Below are positions 1 through 8,999 of a stretch of DNA of 64,000 nucleotides, in pieces. A program made the translations under genes and the position numbers. Source of the DNA: Gluconobacter kanchanaburiensis NBRC 103587 (GTDB lineage Bacteria; Pseudomonadota; Alphaproteobacteria; Acetobacterales; Acetobacteraceae). The notes beneath the pieces were generated by a model. That model saw nothing but the letters and a program-made list of their open reading frames with translations. It did not search any database and had not been told where the DNA came from. Location of the stretch: positions 186,001 through 250,000 of the forward strand of contig NZ_BJVA01000001.1 in NCBI RefSeq assembly GCF_007988905.1, read 5' to 3'. Numbering within the stretch: the first letter of the stretch is position 1; every line of letters starts with the position of its first letter.

Positions 1-629
1 TCCTGCGCGCCTATTCAATCGCGTCCGCGAACTACGAAGACCACATGGAGTTCCTCTCCATCGCTGTTCCCGATGGTCCGCTGACCTCGCGTCTGCGCCA
101 TGTGAAGGTCGGCGATACAGTTCTGATCGGCCGCAAGCCGGTTGGCACGCTGCTGCTCGACAACCTCAAGCCGGGCCGCAACCTGTATTTCCTGTCCACA
201 GGCACAGGTCTGGCACCGTTCATGAGCCTCATCAAGGACCCCGAGGCCTATGAGCGCTATGAGAATGTGATCCTCAGCCACACCGTCCGCATTTCGGGCG
301 AGCTGGCCTATGAGAACCACATCCGCCACGAACTGCCGGAGCACGAATTCCTTGGCGAGTACGTGAAGGACAAGCTGCGTTACTACCCGGCTGTGACTCG
401 CGAAGACTATGCCGTGACCGATCGCATCACCAAGCTGATCGAAACGGGCAAGATCTTCGAGGATCTGGGCATCGACAAGCTCGATCCCGAGCATGACCGC
501 GTCATGATCTGTGGCTCGCCGGAAATGTTGGCTGACACCGAAGCTCTGCTGGAGCGTATGGGTTTTGAGGAAGGCAATATGAGCACGCAGGGTTCGTATG
601 TCGTCGAGAAGGCCTTCGCCGAGCGCTGA
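1..629 (+). CDS. fpr: ferredoxin/flavodoxin--NADP+ reductase, 3' part
   Basis: Moves electrons between NADPH and ferredoxin or flavodoxin through FAD in the cytoplasm. The gene enters from the left edge: the frame is already open at base 3 and reads RAYSIAS, the FAD-binding motif of this family, within the first ten codons. About 208 residues are visible, so roughly 50 N-terminal residues lie outside (family about 257). Further on are the NADP-binding segment STGTGLAPF and a C-terminal end GSYVVEKAFAER, typical of the bacterial plant-type reductases. A Met codon at base 45 is internal, not the start. The next gene, gor, begins 28 bases downstream and is also a flavin-NADPH enzyme, so joint transcription is plausible. 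Confidence 0.93.
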   Translation, partial: LRAYSIASANYEDHMEFLSIAVPDGPLTSRLRHVKVGDTVLIGRKPVGTLLLDNLKPGRNLYFLSTGTGLAPFMSLIKDPEAYERYENVILSHTVRISGELAYENHIRHELPEHEFLGEYVKDKLRYYPAVTREDYAVTDRITKLIETGKIFEDLGIDKLDPEHDRVMICGSPEMLADTEALLERMGFEEGNMSTQGSYVVEKAFAER

Positions 630-657
630 GGTCTCAAACAGGGTACGAAAGGCCGGA

Positions 658-2052
658 ATGATGCAGGATTTTGATCTGTTCGTTATTGGTGCCGGATCGG
701 GCGGTGTGCGCTGCGCGCGTATCGCCGCCCAGAACGGAGCGCGCGTCGCAATTGCGGAGCGCCGTCACTGGGGCGGAACCTGCGTCAATCTGGGCTGTGT
801 TCCCAAGAAATTGATGGTCTATGCGGCTGATTATGGCCGCGAGATTGCCGATGCCCCGTCTTATGGATGGGATGTCGAACCGGTCGCGCATGACTGGTCC
901 ACGCTGATCAGCGCCAAGGACCGCGAGATCGAGCGCCTCAACCGCATCTATGTCTCGATGCTGGAAAAGGCCGGTGTGACGCTGTTTACGGGCAATGCCA
1001 GCTTCGTGGATGCCCATACCGTAGAAATTGGACCGTCCGAACTCGCGCCGGATGCGTCCGTCCAGCGTGTCCGGGCGAAGAATATCGTGATTGCCACGGG
1101 CTCCACGCCTACGCGTCTGGATATTCCCGGAGCGGAACATGTCATCGTCTCGGACGATGCGTTCCATCTGACGGACCGTCCAGAACGCGTTGCCGTGATT
1201 GGCAGTGGGTATATTGGCGTTGAGTTCGCGGGTATTTTCGCAGGGCTTGGTTCCACGGTTGATCTGGTCTTCCGGCAGCCCCATCCCCTACGCGGCTTTG
1301 ACGACGAACTGCGCGTCCATCTGTCCGAACTGCTGCCACTAAACGGCATCAAGGCGCATCCCGGTCGCTCTCCGGAGCGGATCGAAAAGGTTGCGGATGG
1401 CTATCGTCTACATCTTGAAGGCGGGCACGTCATCGAGACGGATTGCGTGTTCATGGCGACGGGCCGTCATCCCAATTTGGCGCCACTGAAGCTCGACAAT
1501 GCGGGCGTGGCCACACGCGATGGCCGTATTCCCGCCAAGCCTGACGATGCGACGACGAACGTGCCGGGCATCTACGCCATCGGTGACGTGACGGATGCCT
1601 ACAATCTTACGCCCACGGCCATTGCCGAAGGTCACATTCTGGCCGAGCGCCTGTTTGGCGAGCCGGGTCGCGAATGGTCCTTTGCCACGACGCCCAAGGC
1701 CGTATTCTTCTCCCAGCCGCTCGCTACGGTCGGCCTGACCGAAGAGGAAGCTGTGCAGAAGTATGATGTGGACATCTACACGTCCAGCTTTACGCCGATG
1801 CGCCAGACGCTTTCAGGCCGCAAGGGCAAGACCCTGATGAAGCTCGTTGTGGACGCAAAGAGCCAGGCCGTGCTGGGTGCGCATATGATCGGCTCGGATG
1901 CGCCGGAAATCATTCAAGGCCTCGCCATTGCGATTACGGCAAAGCTGACGAAGCGGGATTTCGATCGTACGATCGGCCTGCATCCCACCAGCGCGGAAGA
2001 ATTCGTGACCATGCGCAACGCCACCCGTCACGTTCCCCGAAAAGTAGGCTGA
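658..2052 (+). CDS. gor: glutathione-disulfide reductase
   Basis: Reduces oxidised glutathione with NADPH as a cytoplasmic FAD dimer. Residues 10-15 (GAGSGG) bind FAD. The redox disulfide is Cys42/Cys47 in GTCVNLGCVPKK. The second Rossmann motif GSGYIGVEFAG is followed by VFRQPHPLRGFD, whose two arginines are those that select NADPH over NADH. The C-terminal catalytic pair is His442 in LHPTSAEE. Length 464 matches the family. The start is ATG at 658, with an AAAGG five bases upstream; ATG at 661 is almost as good, and an open frame continuing up to 598 overlaps fpr and has no family match. Dihydrolipoamide and mercuric reductases are close relatives, but the Cys motif and the arginines favour glutathione. 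Confidence 0.92.
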   Translation: MMQDFDLFVIGAGSGGVRCARIAAQNGARVAIAERRHWGGTCVNLGCVPKKLMVYAADYGREIADAPSYGWDVEPVAHDWSTLISAKDREIERLNRIYVSMLEKAGVTLFTGNASFVDAHTVEIGPSELAPDASVQRVRAKNIVIATGSTPTRLDIPGAEHVIVSDDAFHLTDRPERVAVIGSGYIGVEFAGIFAGLGSTVDLVFRQPHPLRGFDDELRVHLSELLPLNGIKAHPGRSPERIEKVADGYRLHLEGGHVIETDCVFMATGRHPNLAPLKLDNAGVATRDGRIPAKPDDATTNVPGIYAIGDVTDAYNLTPTAIAEGHILAERLFGEPGREWSFATTPKAVFFSQPLATVGLTEEEAVQKYDVDIYTSSFTPMRQTLSGRKGKTLMKLVVDAKSQAVLGAHMIGSDAPEIIQGLAIAITAKLTKRDFDRTIGLHPTSAEEFVTMRNATRHVPRKVG

Positions 2053-2084
2053 CACATCATGACGGCGCGTAACGGTCTCACGGA

Positions 2085-2108
2085 GGCCCGGCAGTCGGGC
2101 CGTCACAT
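2085..2108 (+). terminator. hairpin after gor, possible terminator
   Basis: GGCCCG and CGGGCC pair across a five-base loop at 2085-2101, followed by a weak AT-rich tail (ATATTTT). It lies 32 bases after the gor stop and ends about 25 bases before the FUSC gene. The poor T-run makes it a weak terminator at best. Confidence 0.4.
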
Positions 2109-2132
2109 ATTTTCTGAAGGTCCGCTTCGGGC

Positions 2133-4172
2133 ATGAATTTTGGCTGGCTGTTTGCCCCGTCCATTACGTCCGTCATGTTTGCCCTCCGCACCACGATTGC
2201 AGCGCTTCTGGCGCTGGCGATCGCGCTGTGGATGGAGCTTGGTGAGCCGCAATGGGCCGCCATGACCGTCTGGATCGTCGCCCAGAATTCACGCGGCGAA
2301 AGTATTTCCAAAGGACGCTGGCGTCTGGTCGGCACCGTCATCGGGATGGTGATGGCCATCGTTCTGATGGCGGCGTTTCCGCAATATCCCTGGTTGTTTC
2401 TCCCGGCTCTGGCGCTCTGGGTGGGGCTCTGCGCGGGGCTTGCCACCCTGACGCATAATTTCCGCGGCTACGCGCTCGTGCTGGCGGGCTATACCTGTAC
2501 GATTATCGCGCTGGGTGCGGTGAAGGAGCCGGACCACGTTTTCAACATCGCCATGGCCCGCGGGACGTATATTTTCCTCGGCGTAATCTGCGAGACAGCC
2601 ATGGGTATGATCGCCCTGCCTAACGTCGCGGGACGGGCACGTGAAGAATTGCGCAAGCGTCTTCAGGCCATTCTCACCCGCGCCATTCCAACCCTCACGG
2701 ACGTCCTGCGCCAAAAAACAGGCGCGACCGATGAGCTGTCCGCGTTACTGGGATCTCTTCAGGCTTCCAGCGACCAGATTGAATTCAGCCGGATCGAGAT
2801 CCGCAGCGAAGGCAACGAGGTCGAGCACGCCTATGTCACGCTGGGCCTCGTGGCCCGCGTCCTGTCGCGCGGGCTTGGCCTGCGGACCCGCATGACGGCG
2901 GTGTCCCATCAGCCTGAGGCGCTTAAGCCTTTCCTTGAGGAAATGGCGTCGGCTCTGGATGGAATGCCCGAGCGTCTGGTTACGGATCGTCGGGGGATCG
3001 CGGCTCTGGTTCAGTCCGAAGCTCTGCTGGCGGAATGCCGTGGACGTATGCAGACGATCCTGCCCCGGGACGACGAAGATTCGCTCAATGAAGGCATCAT
3101 CCTGACGGGCGTCGAGGTCATGCTCTCTGATCTCTGCGAGACGCTGCGCTCCTATCGCGCCAGCGTCGATGGCGCTCCGGTGTCCGAACGTCATCGCCTG
3201 ACCCGCAATCCGGACTGGCGCGCCTCGATGCGCAATGGTGTGCGCACGACCGTGGCCCTGCTGTTCGGCGCCTATGTGTGGGAAGTGACTGCCTGGCCGC
3301 AGGGGAGCGTGTTCCTGACCTTCATCGCGGTCGTTTGCGCCCGCTTCGCCACCTTTGAGAATACCGTTCTGCTGAGTGCAGCCTTCTTTTACGGCGCAGT
3401 AGCCGCGGCTGTGGCCAGTGTCATTCCGGTTTTCATCGTTATGCCTGTGACGGCCAATTATCCATTCTTCTGTCTTGTGGCAGGCTTCTTCATGATGCTG
3501 GGTGGTCTCGCGGCCCGCAACCCGTCCACAGCCGTGATGGCGGCATCCTATGGCACCTTCTTCCCATTCCTGCTGGGCATGGACAACCAGGGACGCATCA
3601 ACGAACTCGGCTGGTTTAACACAACGATCGCGCTGCTTCTCGGCCTTGGAGCGGGTGTGGTGATCTTCCGGGCCGTTCTGCCGTTCACGCCCGCACGGGC
3701 AGGGGAGGTCTTGCGCTACCAGCTCAAGCGTAGTTTGCGACGGCTCGCGTTGCCCGGCGTGATTATGGACGAGTATGTCTGGATTAACGAGGGTACGCAG
3801 AGCATGGAGCGCGCGGTGCGCTTTGCGGGTTCGCTCTCCAGTGACCGGGCGGAGGCCATGCTGCGCGGAACGCTGTCTGTACTCACCGTAGGGCGAAACG
3901 TCCTGATGCTGCGCAAGCTAGCCCAGCATGGAAGTCTGCCTGATACGGCGGTCATGGCGGTGGATGGAATGGTCCGTAACCTGCTCCGTCGCAAGCTGCC
4001 TCTGACACATACCAGCGCGACGATCGACCCTACGCTGGACGAACTTTATGCGCTTGAGCGGCAGTCACAGGACCCTTCGATCCGCCACGATCTGGTTCTG
4101 GCCATCGGCTCCCTGCTGATCGTGCGGACGGAAATGCCGGTCAGCAGGGCCTTTCTCAAGGGCGCGTTCTGA
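2133..4172 (+). CDS. FUSC-family inner-membrane efflux protein
   Basis: A 679-residue membrane protein of the fusaric-acid-resistance/AaeB type, which exports aromatic acids and similar compounds, usually with a periplasmic adaptor. The architecture is two halves. Residues about 8-160 hold a cluster of hydrophobic helices beginning FGWLFAP and including GEPQWAAMTVWIV. A soluble middle of about 200 residues follows. A second helix cluster is at about 370-530, and a cytoplasmic tail ends the protein. No membrane-fusion-protein gene is adjacent, so either the partner is elsewhere or it works alone. It is followed after seven bases by a convergent gene. The substrate cannot be read from sequence. 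Confidence 0.85.
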   Translation: MNFGWLFAPSITSVMFALRTTIAALLALAIALWMELGEPQWAAMTVWIVAQNSRGESISKGRWRLVGTVIGMVMAIVLMAAFPQYPWLFLPALALWVGLCAGLATLTHNFRGYALVLAGYTCTIIALGAVKEPDHVFNIAMARGTYIFLGVICETAMGMIALPNVAGRAREELRKRLQAILTRAIPTLTDVLRQKTGATDELSALLGSLQASSDQIEFSRIEIRSEGNEVEHAYVTLGLVARVLSRGLGLRTRMTAVSHQPEALKPFLEEMASALDGMPERLVTDRRGIAALVQSEALLAECRGRMQTILPRDDEDSLNEGIILTGVEVMLSDLCETLRSYRASVDGAPVSERHRLTRNPDWRASMRNGVRTTVALLFGAYVWEVTAWPQGSVFLTFIAVVCARFATFENTVLLSAAFFYGAVAAAVASVIPVFIVMPVTANYPFFCLVAGFFMMLGGLAARNPSTAVMAASYGTFFPFLLGMDNQGRINELGWFNTTIALLLGLGAGVVIFRAVLPFTPARAGEVLRYQLKRSLRRLALPGVIMDEYVWINEGTQSMERAVRFAGSLSSDRAEAMLRGTLSVLTVGRNVLMLRKLAQHGSLPDTAVMAVDGMVRNLLRRKLPLTHTSATIDPTLDELYALERQSQDPSIRHDLVLAIGSLLIVRTEMPVSRAFLKGAF

Positions 4173-4179
4173 CGCTCCC

Positions 4180-5004
4180 TCAGCGAGCAGCAAGGAAGCG
4201 CAGCAGATCCTCATTCACCCGCTCGGCATGGGTCAGGAAAAGCCCGTGCGGTGCACCTTCATAGGAAATCCACGTGGCGCCCGGAATGGCCGCCGCTGCC
4301 TTTTCGCCAGCGATTTCGGACGGGACGGCAGAGTCGGCCGTGCCGTGGATAACGAGTGTCGGCACGGTGAATGCCTGAAGATCGGCACGGAAGTCGGTCG
4401 TGCCCCAGGCGTCGACGCAATCCAGCGTTGCCATCGGGCTCGCCATTGATGCCAGAAGAAAGGACCAGTCTAGCGCACCCTGACTGACCGGATGGTGCAT
4501 GAGGCTGACGCCGTAGAATTCGGGAATGAACTCTTTCAGGAAGCCAAAACGGTCCTGCCGGATTTTCTGCTTGATGCCGTCAAAGACGGAAATATCGACC
4601 CCCTTGGGGTTGTCGGATGTTTTGAGCAGGAAAGGCACTACCGAGGACAGCAGCACGGTCTTGGAAATGCGCGACCGGCCATGGCGGCTCAGATAACGCG
4701 CGACTTCACCACCGCCCATCGAGAAGCCGACCAGTGTGGCATCCCACAGGTCAAGCTGTTCGAGAATGACGGCCAGATCGTCCGCCAGCGTATCGTAATC
4801 GTAGCAGTTGATCGGATGACCGGAGAGGCCGAAGCCACGGCGGTCATACGTGATGACGCGGTAACCCGCCTCCACCAGTGCCAGTGTCTGCTTTTCCCAC
4901 ATATCCCCGGTGAGGGGCCATCCATGGATCAGGACGACAGGTTTGCCTGCGCCCATGTCCTTGACGTGAAGGCTCGTGCCATCAGTGGCTGTGATATACG
5001 GCAT
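4180..5004 (-). CDS. alpha/beta hydrolase, non-haem chloroperoxidase/esterase type
   Basis: A 274-residue alpha/beta-hydrolase of the cofactor-free haloperoxidase/arylesterase group. The nucleophile elbow GFSMGG places Ser95. Asp224 (HGTADSAVP) and His253 (GAPHGLFLTH) complete the triad, and HGWP at residues 27-30 forms the oxyanion region. There is no signal peptide, so it is cytosolic. Members hydrolyse esters or lactones; the in vivo substrate is unknown. A perfect 13-base inverted repeat at 5006-5043 abuts the start codon and contains the likely Shine-Dalgarno sequence, suggesting regulated translation or an operator. Confidence 0.88.
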   Translation of the reverse strand: MPYITATDGTSLHVKDMGAGKPVVLIHGWPLTGDMWEKQTLALVEAGYRVITYDRRGFGLSGHPINCYDYDTLADDLAVILEQLDLWDATLVGFSMGGGEVARYLSRHGRSRISKTVLLSSVVPFLLKTSDNPKGVDISVFDGIKQKIRQDRFGFLKEFIPEFYGVSLMHHPVSQGALDWSFLLASMASPMATLDCVDAWGTTDFRADLQAFTVPTLVIHGTADSAVPSEIAGEKAAAAIPGATWISYEGAPHGLFLTHAERVNEDLLRFLAAR

Positions 5005-5005
5005 G

Positions 5006-5043
5006 GTTCTGATCCTCGAAGGAATTCATACGAGGATCAGAAC
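5006..5043 (-). promoter_or_regulatory. perfect 13-base inverted repeat abutting the hydrolase start
   Basis: Arms GTTCTGATCCTCG (5006-5018) and CGAGGATCAGAAC (5031-5043) match perfectly around a 12-base spacer. Read on the minus strand, the second arm ends one base before the ATG of the hydrolase and contains GAGGA, the only visible ribosome-binding site. The hairpin would therefore hide the site. As DNA it could equally be an operator. There is no T-run, so a terminator for the upstream gene is unlikely. Confidence 0.7.
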
Positions 5044-5070
5044 TTGTCGCCGGGGATTTGGTTGCGTGCC

Positions 5071-5490
5071 TTACCAGCCGTTTCCACGCGGGGCGACGTA
5101 ACCATTGCCGGTGGCGTCGCCAAGCTGGCCGGACTGCGTGTTGTTGCTGCCCTGATAGGACGAACCGAACTTGGACAGATTGGCGCCTGTTACGGAATCG
5201 CGCTCAATACCGGCTTCGTGATCCGGATCAGGGCCATGTTCGAAATCATTGGACGGCGTGTCGGAATAACCCGGAGGGGGCTTGCGGTGACCACGCGCCC
5301 GGAAATGCTCACCGCCAGTCGTGGCCTGAGACTGGGCATTGGTCTGACCCTGAGCTTGCCCCGGCTGCGCAGACAGTGTCGTGCCGGCTGCGTAAGGCTG
5401 GCCGAAAGACGCGGTCTGGGCCTGTGCCGCCCCTCCCAGCAGAGCGGTCGCCAGCAGGGCATGGCAGAAGAAACGGGAAGAGGACAACAT
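5071..5490 (-). CDS. small exported protein of unknown function
   Basis: Not recognised. The start ATG at 5490 has AAGGA nine bases upstream; a longer frame to 5514 lacks a site. Residues 1-24 are a clear Sec signal peptide (SRFFCHALLATALLGGAAQA). The mature part (about 115 residues) is hydrophilic, rich in Gln, Gly, Ser and Asn, with no cysteines after the signal and no visible domain. The sequence SNDFEHGPDPDHEAG is followed by a Gly-rich tail. It is probably periplasmic. The hydrolase follows on the same strand, 66 bases downstream, behind the inverted repeat. Confidence 0.65.
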   Translation of the reverse strand: MLSSSRFFCHALLATALLGGAAQAQTASFGQPYAAGTTLSAQPGQAQGQTNAQSQATTGGEHFRARGHRKPPPGYSDTPSNDFEHGPDPDHEAGIERDSVTGANLSKFGSSYQGSNNTQSGQLGDATGNGYVAPRGNGW

Positions 5491-5584
5491 GCGATCCGGT
5501 CCTTGGCCGATCATGACAACGAAGCTGCTTTCTGGAGTGTGACGGCATCAGGGTCCGACATTCCGGCAAAACAGCGCATAAGAC

Positions 5585-5666
5585 TATAATCGGCCTGCTT
5601 TCTGCCGGGTTCAAGACTTCTTTTCGGGTGTAAGAAGACATCGACATACCCATATCGTCCGATATG
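5585..5666 (+). promoter_or_regulatory. possible alkB promoter and palindrome
   Basis: A consensus -10 box TATAAT lies at 5585-5590, with only a weak -35 candidate (TTCCGG, 18 bases upstream). Downstream, in what would be the leader, CATATCG and CGATATG (5651-5657, 5660-5666) form a perfect 16-base palindrome with a two-base centre, 11 bases before the alkB start. Promoter use is inferred; the palindrome is seen directly. Confidence 0.35.
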
Positions 5667-5677
5667 ACCAGATCAAG

Positions 5678-6361
5678 ATGGATTTCCCGTATCGCGGAGT
5701 CAGGATGATGGACGACCTTCTGGCTCCGCTCCGACCAAGAACCGTTCTGGCGGAAGGGGCGGTATGGCTGCCCGGATATGCGCTGTCGCAGACTCACACT
5801 CTTCACAACGCTATTGCGGAGATCCACAAACAGGCACCTTTCCGCCATTTCCAGACACGTATGGGACGGATGTCTGTGGCCATGACGTCCTGCGGGAAGT
5901 GCGGCTGGGTCGCGGATATGGCGGGATATCGGTATGCCCTGAGCGATCCCGGGACCGGCAATTCATGGCCTGCAATGCCTGACGCACTTCGTCATCTTGC
6001 TGTGCAGGCCGCGATGGAAGCGGGATATGCTAATTTTCAGCCGGTCTCCTGCCTCATCAACCGCTATGCTCCGGGTGCGAAGATGGGCCTGCATCAGGAT
6101 CGCGATGAGGGAGAGACAGAAGCACCAGTCGTGTCGGTTTCCCTCGGCCTGCCGGCACGGTTTTCGTTTGGCGGCCTGACTCGCAGCGCGCCGAAACGCG
6201 TCATCGAACTTCTGGACGGTGACGTGGTGGTCTGGGGTGGTCCGTCACGCTTTGCTTGGCACGGTGTTTCGTCCGTTCGTGAAACATTCCATCCGCAGAC
6301 AGGAGCCATGCGATACAATCTGACGTTTCGCGCTATCAACGGCTCCCGTTTTCGGCCATAA
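5678..6361 (+). CDS. alkB: alkylated DNA repair dioxygenase AlkB
   Basis: Fe(II)/2-oxoglutarate dioxygenase that oxidises methyl lesions (1-methyladenine, 3-methylcytosine) off DNA or RNA. All core residues are visible: the iron triad His139-x-Asp141 (GLHQDRDE) and His195 (FAWHGV), and the 2-oxoglutarate signature RYNLTFR with Arg212 and Arg218. At 227 residues it is close to the E. coli enzyme (216). ATG codons at 5705 and 5708 are alternative starts that would remove nine or ten residues. No ada or other adaptive-response gene is adjacent; a palindrome upstream may be its own control site. Confidence 0.93.
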   Translation: MDFPYRGVRMMDDLLAPLRPRTVLAEGAVWLPGYALSQTHTLHNAIAEIHKQAPFRHFQTRMGRMSVAMTSCGKCGWVADMAGYRYALSDPGTGNSWPAMPDALRHLAVQAAMEAGYANFQPVSCLINRYAPGAKMGLHQDRDEGETEAPVVSVSLGLPARFSFGGLTRSAPKRVIELLDGDVVVWGGPSRFAWHGVSSVRETFHPQTGAMRYNLTFRAINGSRFRP

Positions 6362-6408
6362 CCAGCCCCCCGCAACTCCTGCATTCACATCCTTCCGGAG
6401 GGCATTTG

Positions 6409-7797
6409 ATGCACCCCTCGAGCCAGACCCCGACGTCCACCAACACGATGTCCTGGTCTCCTGCAAGCTGGCGTTCCCGTCCCATCGTCCAGGCTCCATC
6501 CTATACGGATGAAGCGGCGCTTGCTGCTGTCGAAGCTCGTCTGCATCGATATCCACCGCTGGTTTTTGCGGGGGAGGCCCGCCGTCTCAAGACACGTCTG
6601 GCCGCTGCGTCACGTGGTGAAGCCTTCGTCCTTCAGGGCGGTGCCTGTGCCGAGAGTTTCGACGAATTCACCGCCGACATCGTGCGCGACACGTTCCGCG
6701 TCCTGCTCCAGATGGCAGTCGTGCTGACATTCGCCGCCAAGGTGCCGGTCGTGAAGATCGGGCGTATGGCCGGACAGTACGCCAAGCCGCGTTCGTCCAA
6801 TACCGAGACGATCGATGGTGTGACACTGCCGTGCTACCGCGGTGACATCATCAATGGCCCGGAATTCACGCCCGAAGCCCGTATTCCCGATCCGCGTCGT
6901 ATGGAGACCGGCTATTTCCAGTCCGCCGGCGTGATGAACCTGCTTCGTGCTTTCGCGCATGGCGGATATGCGAACCTGCATCAGGTCCATAGCTGGAATC
7001 TGGGCTTTGTGGAGCGTTCCCCCCTCGCTGCGCGCTATCAGGATCTGGCCCATCGCATCGACGAGACGCTGTCCTTTCTGCGTGCCTGCGGCTTCGATGG
7101 TTCGGCTTCGCAGATCGACGAGACGGAGTTCTACACGTCTCACGAAGCCCTGCTTCTGCCGTACGAACAGGCCCTGACCCGTGTAGACAGCACAAGTGGC
7201 GCCCATTACGGGTGCTCGGCGCATTTTCTGTGGATTGGCGACCGTACCCGTCAGCCGGATGGCGCGCATGTCGAGTTCCTGCGCGGTGTGCAGAACCCGA
7301 TCGGCATCAAGGTCGGCCCGACCACGACGGTCACGGATCTCGAAAAGCTGCTCGAAATCCTGAACCCGCAGGACGAGGCCGGTCGCATCACGCTGATTTC
7401 CCGTATGGGTAAGGAGAAGGTGCGCGAGCATCTGCCGCCGCTGCTCGATGCTGTGAACCGCACGGGCCGCACCGTGACCTGGCTGTGCGATCCGATGCAT
7501 GGCAACACCACGACTACGGCCAGCAAGATCAAGACTCGTTCTTTCGACAATATCCTTGGTGAAGTGCTTGGCTTCTTCGACGTGTTCGAGGCTGCGGGCC
7601 GTCGTCCGGGCGGAATCCATCTTGAAATGACGGGTCAGGATGTCACGGAATGTATTGGCGGTGCGCAGTGTCTGACCGAAGACGATCTGGCGGGTCGCTA
7701 TGAAACATTCTGTGATCCGCGTCTTAATGCGGAACAGTCCCTTGAAATGGCCTTCCTTCTTGCTCAGGAATTGACGGGACGAGCAGGAAAGAAATAA
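6409..7797 (+). CDS. class II 3-deoxy-7-phosphoheptulonate (DAHP) synthase
   Basis: Condenses phosphoenolpyruvate with erythrose 4-phosphate, the first step to chorismate and aromatic amino acids. The class II (plant-like) type is recognised from [35 protein letters not shown] and [10 protein letters not shown]. Length 462 is normal. The start ATG at 6409 follows GGAGGG by seven bases; a TTG three bases earlier is in frame but badly placed. The stop TAA overlaps the next ATG by one base (TAATG), so it is translationally coupled to the NAD-salvage gene. Later shikimate steps occur in this window as aroKB. Confidence 0.95.
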   Translation: MHPSSQTPTSTNTMSWSPASWRSRPIVQAPSYTDEAALAAVEARLHRYPPLVFAGEARRLKTRLAAASRGEAFVLQGGACAESFDEFTADIVRDTFRVLLQMAVVLTFAAKVPVVKIGRMAGQYAKPRSSNTETIDGVTLPCYRGDIINGPEFTPEARIPDPRRMETGYFQSAGVMNLLRAFAHGGYANLHQVHSWNLGFVERSPLAARYQDLAHRIDETLSFLRACGFDGSASQIDETEFYTSHEALLLPYEQALTRVDSTSGAHYGCSAHFLWIGDRTRQPDGAHVEFLRGVQNPIGIKVGPTTTVTDLEKLLEILNPQDEAGRITLISRMGKEKVREHLPPLLDAVNRTGRTVTWLCDPMHGNTTTTASKIKTRSFDNILGEVLGFFDVFEAAGRRPGGIHLEMTGQDVTECIGGAQCLTEDDLAGRYETFCDPRLNAEQSLEMAFLLAQELTGRAGKK

Positions 7798-8999
7798 TGA
7801 CGGCTTCCGATCCCCAGAACACTCCACAGGCCGCGCTCCGGCGCGCGCTTGGCACTCTCGGCCCTTTGGACGAGACAACCATCGAAGCGCGGACGGACGC
7901 TTATTTCGGGCGAACGCGTCACATTGTGGAGCATTTCGGGGATTCCCGCGTCACCTATGCGGTGTTCATCCGCCGCCCGGTGATCGCGGCCTGTGGTCTG
8001 GTTACACAGTGGCTGAAAAACGTGGCCGAAGCGCAGGGCTTCGACATTGAATGCCGGGAAATGTACGCCGAAGGCGAGTGGGTCGGGGCGGGCGAACCGC
8101 TCCTGTACCTTACCGGAAGCTTCACCCGGCTGGCCCCGCTTGAGACGCTGGTGCTCCAGCGGATCGGCTCCACCTGCGTCGCCGCGCATAACGCTTATCA
8201 GATGGCCATGGCCCTCCCGACCATCCCGTTTCTTGCCATGGACGCCCGACACTGCGCGGGTTTCGAAATGCAGGAACAGATGGCCTATGCCGCAGGTGTC
8301 GGCTCTCGTGCTGCACAGAAGGAGGGGGCTCGCGGTTTTGTTGGGAATGCCAATGACGCCACGGCCGGCTTCTTCGGCCTGGATGCCGGTCTGGGCACCA
8401 TGCCTCATGCCCTGATCGGCTATGCAGGCTCCACGCTGCGCGCGGCGGAGATGTATGATGAGGTCTATCCGAACGATCCGCTGACGGTTCTGGTGGATTA
8501 CTTCGGGCAGGAAATCACGGATGCGCTCGCCGTGTGCCGCCGTTTTCCCGAGCGCGCAGCAAAGGGCCATCTGAGTGTCCGTCTGGACACGCATGGCGGT
8601 CGCTTCCTTGAAGGACTGGACCCCCAGACCTCATATGGTGTGCTTGAGCGTCACACACCCGGCACCATCCGCCGCTACCGTTCCGATCAGGAACTGCGCG
8701 ATCTGGTGGGGACAGGTGTGTCGGCGGCGGCCATCTGGCGGATGCGTGAAGCTCTGGACCACGCCGGTTTTCATCATGTGAAAATCGTCGCGTCTTCGGG
8801 ATTCAACGTCGCCAAATGTTCGACGATGCGGGACGCTCATGCCCCGATCGACGTGATCGGCAGCGGGTCCTTCATTCCCGACCGCTGGTCTGAAACCTAT
8901 GCAACGGCTGATATCGTGGCCTATGACGGACAGCCCCGTGTCAAACTCGGACGCGAGTTCCTGCTCCAGAAAGTCCGGGACAGTCAGGAGACCAAATGA
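7797..8999 (+). CDS. pncB: nicotinate phosphoribosyltransferase
   Basis: Converts nicotinate and PRPP to nicotinate mononucleotide in NAD salvage. The 400-residue protein shows the family features in order: TDAYFGRTRHIVEHF near the N-terminus, the active-site region MDARHCAGFEMQEQMAYAAG, FVGNANDATAGFFGLDAG and, near the C-terminus, IVASSGFNVAKC with the phosphate-binding stretch DVIGSGSF. It overlaps the upstream DAHP synthase by one base and the downstream acidic gene by four (ATGA), which makes a coupled three-gene unit. The link between aromatic synthesis and NAD salvage is not mechanistically obvious. Confidence 0.9.
   Translation: MTASDPQNTPQAALRRALGTLGPLDETTIEARTDAYFGRTRHIVEHFGDSRVTYAVFIRRPVIAACGLVTQWLKNVAEAQGFDIECREMYAEGEWVGAGEPLLYLTGSFTRLAPLETLVLQRIGSTCVAAHNAYQMAMALPTIPFLAMDARHCAGFEMQEQMAYAAGVGSRAAQKEGARGFVGNANDATAGFFGLDAGLGTMPHALIGYAGSTLRAAEMYDEVYPNDPLTVLVDYFGQEITDALAVCRRFPERAAKGHLSVRLDTHGGRFLEGLDPQTSYGVLERHTPGTIRRYRSDQELRDLVGTGVSAAAIWRMREALDHAGFHHVKIVASSGFNVAKCSTMRDAHAPIDVIGSGSFIPDRWSETYATADIVAYDGQPRVKLGREFLLQKVRDSQETK

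Noticed and set aside
6610..7878. A 422-residue open frame antisense to the DAHP synthase gene
   Set aside because: It exactly shadows a recognised enzyme, has no family look and reflects GC-rich codon use on the opposite strand.
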